Assembly: GCA_020091685.1 (NCBI GenBank)
Contig: CM034609.1
Location: forward strand, 20,533,204-20,597,203
Direction: 5' to 3'
From: Lutjanus erythropterus
Lineage: Eukaryota; Chordata; Actinopteri; Lutjaniformes; Lutjanidae
DNA: 64,000 nucleotides
The position numbers were made by a program, and so were the translations under genes. The notes beneath the pieces were generated by a model, which saw only the letters and a program-made list of their open reading frames with translations, was not told the origin of the DNA and made no database searches. This document shows, one piece after another, positions 49,366-59,300 of the stretch. Positions within the stretch are counted from its first letter, which is position 1, and each line of letters opens with the position of its first letter.

Positions 49366-50060
49366 TTAAAAGGGATAGTTTGTTTTTTTAAGTGGGGTTG
49401 TATGAGGCACTTATCCATAGACAGTAGATGGCGGTCGACATGTCCCCAGTTTGTAGAAGTAGCAGGCGTACCAGTGTAGGAAGCCACTGCTGTGGGCAGG
49501 GTCAACAGCAAAACGTATTTTAGCCACTTAAAAGGAGGCCCACCTAAAATAATCAGTCAGCTTAAAAGATAAGGGATACACACAGCTTCACCTTGCCGCA
49601 AGACAAGGTGGAGGGAACTGCCTTTATATAGAGCTCTCTACAAAGCAACCAGACTCCATTGGCAAAACCAGTAATTTAATCTCACAGAACACAGTGATCT
49701 GAGAGGTGAAGTTACTGTTTTGTCAAAGGAGTTTGGTTGCTTTGGAGACAGTGATATTTGGCTTTTATAACTGAAGTTTTCCATCAGAAAAGGCTGTCTG
49801 ACAGCAAGGTTTAAAATGTGAAAATATTCTAAATACAGTGTACACTTAAAAAGATATTGATTTTTTCAGGTGGGCCTCTTCTTAGGTATTTTGTTGCTGA
49901 CCCTGTCCACAGCAATACATCACTTATCTTCCTACACCGGTACTCCTGCTGCTTGTCCAAACTGGAGACATGCCAACTGCCATCTTTTGTAGGTAATACA
50001 CTGACAATAGATACGTACCTCATACAACCCTACTTCAAATAATCTGAACTATACCTTTAA
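49366..50060. mobile_element. Large foldback MITE next to the 3' end of rtbdn
   Basis: The left arm (taaaagggatagtt ... ggggttgtatgaggcac ... ccccagtttgtagaag ... ccactgctgtgggcagggtcaacag ... ggcccacct) is matched in reverse by the right arm down to ttaaaggtatagtt at 50060. Inner sequences also pair (caaagcaaccagactcc with ggagtttggttgctttg), so nearly the whole 695 bp is an inverted repeat with arms over 300 bp. Only a short non-pairing centre remains. It has no coding capacity. It starts about 40 bp beyond the rtbdn poly(A) signal. Confidence 0.8.
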
Positions 50061-50100
50061 ATCAATGGCTGTTTTGGTTGTTCAAATTACTTACCAGGCA

Positions 50101-50106
50101 TTTATT
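50101..50106 (-). terminator. rtbdn: rtbdn poly(A) signal
   Basis: The - strand reads AATAAA here, 209 bases after the stop codon. This is the first canonical signal downstream and gives a 3' UTR of roughly 230 bases. Confidence 0.65.
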
Positions 50107-50314
50107 GGGAGTGTTACAGCTTGTCAGTCTATCTTATACCAGATGCAGCGTTAAACCACAGAGATTAAATGTAGATGTGACGATAATGAGAGTTTAGGTT
50201 TGAGTGGTAAGGTTAGTTACAGGAGCAAGGTTACAACTCCATTTCAAGAGATAGATTTTGTATATTAGGATCTAGATAATTATCCCTAAATGTATTGCCA
50301 TCTACCGCTCCTCT

Positions 50315-50671
50315 CTACAAGCCGCTCCCGCTCCCCTCCACGTCGTCAACCATGACTGAGCGTTTACGCAGCACAGAGTTGCCCTTCCTGCCACTCCTGG
50401 CCTGCAGGGGCAGCTTGGTCTGGCAAGGCGCCCGGTACTGAGGCAGGCCGGACTTGGTGGTGTCCAACTCCTCAGGGTCGTCCTGCTGGGCCCGGAGGGC
50501 GGCGATCACGTCCTTGTCCGAGGGACTGAGGGTAAGGCAGCCGCAGGGGCGACTGCCGTCACCCTCCGTTCCAACCTCTCCTGCCTCTCCCACCTCCTCC
50601 GGCTCATCCTCCACTGTCATGAAGGCGTCACCCCACAGACTCTCGCAGAGATCCCTGCCGTGCTGGTACAT
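50315..50671 (-). CDS. rtbdn: rtbdn coding exon 5 (last)
   Basis: It follows acceptor gtttgtgtag and begins in phase 0 at [15 protein letters not shown] (residue 163). The opening ATG is an ordinary internal methionine. It holds the last four cysteines (171, 205, 207, 245), a Glu-rich insert, the [17 protein letters not shown] segment that aligns with the CLCL...KKDMVAI part of chicken riboflavin-binding protein, and the GSGSGL tail. GC is higher than the surrounding introns. Confidence 0.9.
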   Translation of the reverse strand: MYQHGRDLCESLWGDAFMTVEDEPEEVGEAGEVGTEGDGSRPCGCLTLSPSDKDVIAALRAQQDDPEELDTTKSGLPQYRAPCQTKLPLQARSGRKGNSVLRKRSVMVDDVEGSGSGL

Positions 50672-53600
50672 CTACACAAACACGCACACAAAACAGTTAT
50701 AGGAAGTGAAAAGAAATATTACATATTTTTTAGCCGCAACAGCAGCTCTATAGCTCGCTCTGTTGGATGGTCCGCAAAAAAATTCATCACCATTTGGCGG
50801 CCATGGTTTTTGAAATTTGGCATGGAGGTCAAGTTTGTGTGTTTGTGTTCATAGGGGATCAAAGATGATGTGGCAATAGGTGTGGCCTATCACAAAAAGG
50901 CACATAACTTCCAAATGGATTCCCAGATTTACACAAGATTTTGTGAAAAGGTTGGTTATGAGCATTTTCCCTAATCTAGACTCTTCATTCCCTCGATGAA
51001 AAGGTCAACCAGCAGATTACATGCTCATGCTGTACTTTCGATATTATTTCATTTTTGATGCTGTGAAAGCCACTTCATCTGAAATATTATTACCAATGCA
51101 CAGTTGTCTGATTATGCATAAGGAATAAATGCACTTCTACTTGTTGTTGCATTTTGGGTGTTTAAGTCTTACACCTTTGCATATGAAAGATGTTTTTGTC
51201 ATTGCCTTGTGGTTAGTTGCATTAGGTTTATAGTTACTGTACTGAATATTCTTCCTCCAAACTCGATGAAAAACAAAATATGTATTGAATGCGCTGTGTA
51301 TCATAACCTGCTTTTAACTGAAAAACTGAAAACTTCTTTATATAGTTCCTCTGAAGTCACGAAAATCGACTATTTCCTTAGCACCCCATATATTGGTCAA
51401 GCCCTCCCTGAGCACCAGCAGAAGAAAAGTCCTGGATCTGGCCGAGACATGAACATAGTTACACACATGCATATACACACACTCACACAGACAGATGAAC
51501 GTGGGTTTTATGCACATACATGGTCACAGCTATTGTGCATTCACGCTTGCAGAAGATAACAAAAGATGAATCTCAGCAGAGCTTTGCACAACTGCAACCT
51601 GAGTTGATCTATTCAGCGACATAACTGAAACACCTGAGTGGGCATTCAAGGCTGTTCGTGTAGTGGAGCAAAAAGTAAAATATTTTCCCCTGAAATGTGA
51701 AGTAGCACAGATTGGAAATACTCTCCCTAATTTGTACTTCAGTACTGTACTTGAGAAAATAAGTAACATACTGAATTACTTTTCACCACTTATAACTATG
51801 AGATTTAAGAGAGCTTTTTAGGAATAATTAATGGTGGTTATTTTTTTCCCCACCCTGGTACTGCATTTTGTGGTAAATGCACACTATTTGCAAGGCTTTT
51901 TTTGCAACCTTCATCATGGTTTGCCTGTAAAGGTCTATTGGAATAATTGATTTTGGCCTTTCAGGGCAGCGCCAGCCTTGAAAGCGAACACCCTGTGCCA
52001 GGTGTTAGAGGGAGTGCAGGCACCTGGCAGCTGCTCTCGCAAGAAGCCTTTGTCTGCCTCTGTCTCCACCAGCCTTGAGCACAAATTATAAGACAAGACG
52101 ACCTTGAAAAGCTCGCAGTGCCATCTGAAAGACTTCATCTCACGGAAGAATGACGATTTTGTCAAGCCTCACAGAGCAGACGGACAGATCTAAACTAATC
52201 GGAAAGGTCACTCCCAGCACCTTTTGTGACAGAAATTCATTACAGCGCTCAATCTGTATGAAGTTATACTTTGAGGAAAAACTCCAATTACTGCTGACAT
52301 TAGCTTTATGTTTTCTAGAGCATGAAAAATCGTACTCCTCTCTAATAAGACACGTATACGGATTAAAAGGGATATTGCACAACACTGCAAAAAACAAATC
52401 ACAATTCAACATTTAAGCTGTTTAACTGTAAACGTTGAAGGCCTACACGCTCAGGAATAGCTGGGAAAGCTAATTAGTGAAGTTTCTGTGACACATGCTG
52501 TGCTCGTCTGTGTTTAAGCTCCCATTCTCTCTCTGGTGACGGCCTCACAACCATCATTAAGATGTTATGAGGCCGTCACCGTCTCTCTATATTCTGTCCC
52601 CTGTCTAACTTCCACTACACGTTTAGAAATAAGGGCTCCAAATGGGTTCTTCCTGAAGGGCTCATATTCTGAGGAACCCTTTTTGAAGACAGGGTTTTCT
52701 TAAGGTTTCTTTCAAAAGAACTCTTTTTGGAAGAAAATATGGTATTTAATCATTGTTGCCTCACCTGCAGAGTACAATATGGTTCGTTGTAGAACCCGCA
52801 GAAGAAAAAATGTTTAAAGTTATAAGTTAAATGTTATTTTTCTAACCTTCTGGGTGGGTTAGGGTTAGAGTTCTCAGTAGAATCCTCTGGGTGGCTTCTA
52901 GATTGAACCCTTGGATTTTAAAAGCATTCTTAATAGTACCCCTGGGTGGGTTCTAGATGAAACCCTTGAAATATAAATAGGCTCTCGGTAGAATCCAATA
53001 GGTGGGTTCTGTATAAAAACCTTGCATTATAACAGGGACCCAAGAGGAACCCCCTGAGATGTAGGTGAAACTCTTGAAATACTAAGGGGTTCTTGATAGA
53101 ACCCCCTAGGTGGGTTCTTGTTAGCACTCGTACATGGTTGTGAATAGAACACCTATAGGGACCCTTTCCATCAACATGGAACCAGCCGTGTTCTGGTGCA
53201 AGAACCTAATTTTGAACCGTTCTGGGCATTTCCATCCAATGAACTGGTTTGGAAAGTTGGTTCCCAGCTGGAACCAAAAAATGGCAGGTTTTCCTTGGGA
53301 ACCAACGTGGGCGTGTCATATTCTAGAGGTTATTGTGCAGCGTCCTCAGTGAATGACATCCCTGATTACAATGGTTCCACTCAAAACTGCAGAAAATATG
53401 GGATGGTTCACTAGATAGCACCAAATGTTTCAAGGCTATTAAACGGAACTGGTTCAAGAACCAGAGCTTGGACAAGGGACCATAGGGTTCTAGGTATAAC
53501 CCTTTATGTTGGGTTCTAGGTGGGACCCTAAGGGCCCTTTTGCACCAAATAAGCTCTGGATCTTGAACAAGTTGCGCTCAAAATCCTTGGACCCTTGGTT

Positions 53601-56319
53601 CTGTCCAAAGAACCAGCCCATATTACCACCAGTTTTGAGGGGAACCACTGCAATCAAGAACGTCATCAACAGAGGGTGCTGCACAACAACCTGTAGAATA
53701 TAACACATCCACTTTAGCTGATGGAAAACCTGCTGGTTCACTAGATAGCACCAACTTGGAACTGGCGCAAGAACCGGGGCTTATTTAGTAGAAAAGAGCC
53801 TTCTGAAAGGGTTCCAGGTCGAACCTTTATAAAAGATTATGGGAACTGAAAAAGGTTCTTGAGGCAAATGAAAGAACCGTTATTTCTAAGAGTGCATATC
53901 TCCCCCGTTGTCTTGCTTATTGCTGCGCACACTGTTTGTATACGTCTCTGATTCTTGCTGTTTCTCTGCTGCACACCCCCACCCCGACGTCTGCTTCCTT
54001 TCATCCTCCTGTCTGTTGGGGGATTAAGACTGAGTCACACAGGGTGCTCAGAGAAGAAAAAGCTGTAATATATTTACCGCGTTCGAAGGACAAAGAGGAT
54101 GACGGCTATTTCTCTCCACTACATATACTCTCTCTCTGACACTTAGGTCTTATCACAGTGACCCCATAATATACACAGGGGTGCACACACACACACATGC
54201 GCACACACAGACACACACGTACACAAGAACATTTTTGTCCTTCCCCAGGCAGACATGGTTTGCTGCCAAAGCTAATTCAGTACAAGCACAAGTGGCTTTA
54301 GACGACATGGTGTGATCGAATAAGTGAGATACTGAGATTTCCTGGGGCTCTATCCTGTCCTTCCCATCCTTATCTTATTCAATTCTGCCCGTCTCTGTCC
54401 AAAACCCCTGACATTACACCTGGTGTGAAAAAGAAACAGAAAACAGAAAGGACTTGAATCTGTTACCAGTGACAAAAGATTCATTTTTTTTCTTATAGCA
54501 GTTGTCTATTGCAATGATTTTTCTTGAAACGTTTCTTCTTTTTATTTAACTGAAAATTTAGAGTTACAAAATTCAAAAGCTTCGCCAATATATCTGAGGC
54601 CTTCAGGGCAACATTCAACAGACTTGTATGGTATTCCTTAATAAAATACAACTGGTAATGTTGATTATTTCAAAGGGAACACTTTAATTAACAACTGACA
54701 ATTTACAGTGTAACTTTAAAGTGATAGTTTGCCCCCAAATCAATAACATTTTTTTCCTCTGGCCTGTACCTGATTGGTAGGCGAGTCTGTCCTCAGGATG
54801 ACTGGGAGCGCCTTTAAAAACTCTTCTAACCTCTGCAAGCACATTGACGTAAGTTGCACACATGCTGTCGGTGAAAATGTAGCAAGCTAATGTTATGTTA
54901 ATTCTAAATGTGAAAAATTAATCTTAAGCTTTTAAATCGGTGTGCTTTAGAAAGCAGTGAACTTAAAGGAAGCTAACATTAACATTAATGTTAACTTCAT
55001 AATAGTTATGCACCCTTAAAAAATATTAAAATGTAAAGTAACTTGTGCTTTGAGTAAATTATTAACTGGAGCATTTTACTTTTGCTTGAGTGGGTTTCTC
55101 AAAGAATAACTCTCACTTTACTCATTTTTTATGGGAGTAATTGTAATTGAGGATAGATTTTCAGTAGTCTGTCCACCACTGAGGTTCAGTAACCTCATAT
55201 GATCATTTTCCCCTTCCTCAAACCATTGCTGTTCATGTGTTTTGTGCCAGCATCTGGCACAAACATGGACACTCTTTGCAGAGTTAACCTCATTCCCACA
55301 AAATCCAGAGCAGAAAGAGTGTCTAATGCTGAGATAAATCAGACCTTGGCTGGCAAATAATGTTACCAATGAGTACAAAGAGAGAGTGAGACAGAGTGCC
55401 AGAGGGATTTTTGCATGCAGTGGATGTGTGTGTGTCTGCCTTTAAATGTATAAGCTCGTTTCTATGCAAATTGACATCTACTGCAGTAAGCATTTACAAA
55501 TCCTCACTGTATCTGTGTATATTTATTCCACACACACACCCCTTCATTTTGTTTCTATCTATCAGGTGAACTTCTCAGGAGCTGGGAGAAACACAATTAA
55601 GGATTCTGAAAAGGTTTCTTGAGGATTTTTTCAATCCATTGTGAATCACTGTATTATACATATTGAATGTAAAGCTTAAAAGTCTGTAACTTCAAAGTTG
55701 TGAGAGGTTTTTCGTGACAGAGTGCGCCTGAGCGTGTTTGCAGTTGGGATTTCCCGTGCGGCACGTCTCAGCCCCGAGGTGGACTAAAGTGCTGCGAGCT
55801 CAGACCACGAGGCGGCCCACTGTGAAATCTCCCATCTCTGCTGGATGAAGAGAAAACAAAATGAAGCTTCACTGCTGTGACCTCCAAAATGTTGCAAGAG
55901 GCCGGCACTTGTTTGCCGTCTCTCTAAAAGGGGTGATTTGTTGAATGTGCTGAATGCGGTGACTCATTTCTTTGTATTCAGGAGCGGTTAAAAACACTCT
56001 GTTTTGAGAGCTACTTAAATTTATTGGAGCCTGTTTTGTGCCATTAGTGGCGCCCTACATGAAAATGGGCCAATCCGAGCACACAAAGCAGCAAAACACA
56101 CAGATGCAGGGGCACACACACACTCACTAAAACACTCAGATGGTCTCTATTTGCATTTTTTTTCTCTCTTACTACAAATCTGTCATTTCCAGTAATCATC
56201 TAATATCCACCAGAGAGCCTTAATAGGGCTGGTGTCTGGGGGTGTGTGTTCATTTGCTGCTGTGTCTCTCTCCTCCTCTGTGTGTGTCTGTAGACAGACA
56301 GACAAACAGACAGATAGAC

Positions 56320-56397
<78 letters not shown>

Positions 56398-59300
56398 TGT
56401 CATGGCATGTGGTGTGTGACAGTTAGCTCGCTGTCAGCCCCTCGGCCTCTTCTTAAATCACCCAGCTGGCCTCTGCCCACTGAAGCAGGACCGAACCTTT
56501 TCATGCTTCAGCCCACAGTGCCACCCTGAGCTGTTAACCCTTCGCTTACCGCACACTCTCTTGACCAGCAGCACGCCGACTCCTCTGTGACACAGTGTGT
56601 GACCTTCTATCTGCAGCACACGGCTCAAGTGGCGAGCTTAAAGGTCTGTCAGTGGGATTCAAACCTCTGACACTTCCTCTGCCGGCTAGAAAATCTCAGC
56701 TAAGGTGTGACTGCGCTCTGCTCACATGATGCATCTCTATGTTCTTGCAAATAATATAACAGCTGCTTACTTTAACACTGCACCCATTACACTGCAAGAC
56801 ACTGTCTTCATCACTGTTACACAAGAATATTCTGATGTTAACACTAGCATGACAACATGGTCACGGTGACAATGCTAATATCTTGACGTAGGCCTGAGCA
56901 AAATGTGAATATTATATAGATATTCAGATACAGTACTAAAAATCTGTGTTCAAGTACAAGTACTGTTACATTGCTAAAATATTACTCAATTGCAAGTAAA
57001 AGTACAGGTGTTGGAAATATATTTCAGTTAAAGTACGAAGTATTTGTCTCAAAACCTACTCAGAGTATCATGACTATTGATTAAATATCAATTAATACAT
57101 TTCTAATTGGAGCAAATCTTAATGGCAATTAATCAATTAATGATTAATCACTAACATCCTTACTCCTTTGTACTTCAAAATGTACTCAGTACTCAACTAT
57201 GATTTTGAAAGTAACTAAGTAGATTATATAGTGAAATGAACATTTAAGTACAAGTAAAAGTACAGACTTGAGTACCCCAGAAAACTACTTAATTACAGTA
57301 ATTTGAGTATTTGTAATTAGTTACTTCCACCCCGGTGATATGAGACTAGATATCATCTTAGATTTTGGATATTGTCATATCGTGATATGGCATAATTGTT
57401 GCCTTTTTTGGTTTTAAAGGCTACATGGCCGTGTGAATCTGTATTACATATATTTCATCATCTGCCTAACAGTGCAAGCTAACTGTATGTATGCAATCAT
57501 TCATTGTTTAGAGAAAGCTACTAATTTGCTGCACAAAGCATGCTGGGATACCTGGCATTGCAGATCTGGCTAGCAGTGAGATGAGAGCATGAAAAAAAAA
57601 TCAAAAATTCAAATGGTGCCTACATCAAGGCAGCTAATTAAGCTGCAACACCAGTGACCAACCAGGAAATACCAAAGCAAAACTAATGTTAACTGTATCA
57701 TAGTTGATAATCTAGCAATATGAAAAAAAAAATCAGCATTGACATCATATCAATATCATAACATGATGTTGAAGAGATACTTTCTGGAGTCCACTTGGAG
57801 GACATGTTCCACACGTGCAGTATACTGGCGTCTACTGCACTCACAGATGTGAAGAGTACAATCCAGGCCTGGGCAATAAAACAGTAGTAATATCTATCTG
57901 CAATAGTTTCTCTTAAATGTATTAAATGCAAACCACTCTGAAAGCACATGATGAATACGCCCCTGCTCATAAACAGCCTGTTGTATGCCTTGATAATGCA
58001 GTGTATGAACAGCCAGTGATTTAACAGATAAATCCCACATGTGCTCCCACCCTGGATCATAAACAGGCAATCATATCCCTCGCTAATCTGTGTTGTTCGG
58101 TTGCCCCACTGACACATGAGAAACAGCATGGAGTTACATGTGGGACGACGTGTAACTCAATGCTGTCGAACACGTAAAATTAGTGCAGATAAAACAGGAC
58201 AGGTCAGCTCGTCTGTGTGACAGTTTTTTGGATCTTTTAAGTCGGACAACCACAACTATCAGAGGGTGAAGGTCACGGACATTTGAAGGGAGCTCGGAGG
58301 AAACCACGGCTCCTTTGCATTGCAAAGACCCAGTTGAGGTGAAAGAGCTGGAGAGTGTTGCTGAAAAGTGGGACGTCATGCTCAGTCTGCTGTCACTGCA
58401 GCTGACCCCTCAGATATAAATGGTTGGACAACTATCAGACCAGGAATACTTTCCCAACCAAGACCAATAATACAACAAACCTATCAATTTAGCTGATTCC
58501 ACACTTTGGAGACACAGCATGTCATCTATCACAAGCTACATGATCCATAATTATTGAAGTCTACCGATATGAAACTTCACTACTGTGATAGACTTTTCAT
58601 CCATATTGCCAAGGCCTACAGCGTCTTTGTGCGCATACTTAAGATTATAGTATGTGGGATGTCTGCAGCTTTCCGTGTCCGTCCATCAAGCCTTTAGTTG
58701 ATCTTAGTTTACATGCTAACATTTGAATTAGTAATAAACACAAAGTATGGGGAATGGCATTAGTTTTGCAGGTCCTGGACCAATTAAAATTTTGACCTAA
58801 TTATATAACTGGATGAAGATTTCAGGGATCACATTACAATTCATCTAAAGGAGAACATGAATGTGTGTAAGAAATTTCATGGCAATCCATCCAATACATG
58901 TGGAGATATCCTCTGAAGGACATGAGTGTTTGTACAATTCTTGGTTGAAAAAAACATACAAGAATTATTGAGGTTTTTCAATCTGGACTGAAGTGGTGAA
59001 CCAATCAAAATCATGATCCACAAAGCCATGCTGGCAGTGTGACTGAGAACACTGAAAAATGTCTGATTTCTACTGATGCCAACAACAACCCACCCAAAAA
59101 AAGACAGATGTGGTGGATCAAAGCCTACCTGCTGATACTGAACACAGGTTCCAGTGCAGTTCTGTCCCCTGGGGTCTCTGGCCCAGTTACGAGCACACGT
59201 CATGTCCATCCTGCAGGCATCAAACCTGAAGAAAGGTATGTAAATTCTCAAAATAAAATATCTGAAATGGCAAAACATCAAACTGTAGTTCTCTCATTTG

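Larger units (their letters stand above)
50672..59128 (-). other. rtbdn: rtbdn intron of 8.46 kb
   Basis: Donor CAG|GTAGGC at 59128 and acceptor TTTGTGTAG at 50672. It is much longer than the other introns (131 to about 1780 bp). It contains foldback locus 4, a GATA microsatellite, repeats of the AGTACTT type, a non-repetitive block at 51930-52420, a compact hairpin at 52535-52580, and a GC-richer block at 55700-55970. Confidence 0.75.

Noticed and set aside
57698-58129. 143-codon - strand frame in the rtbdn intron
   Set aside because: It lies on the rtbdn strand inside its intron, with repeat-like sequence, no signal of a domain and no splice sites in phase with rtbdn.
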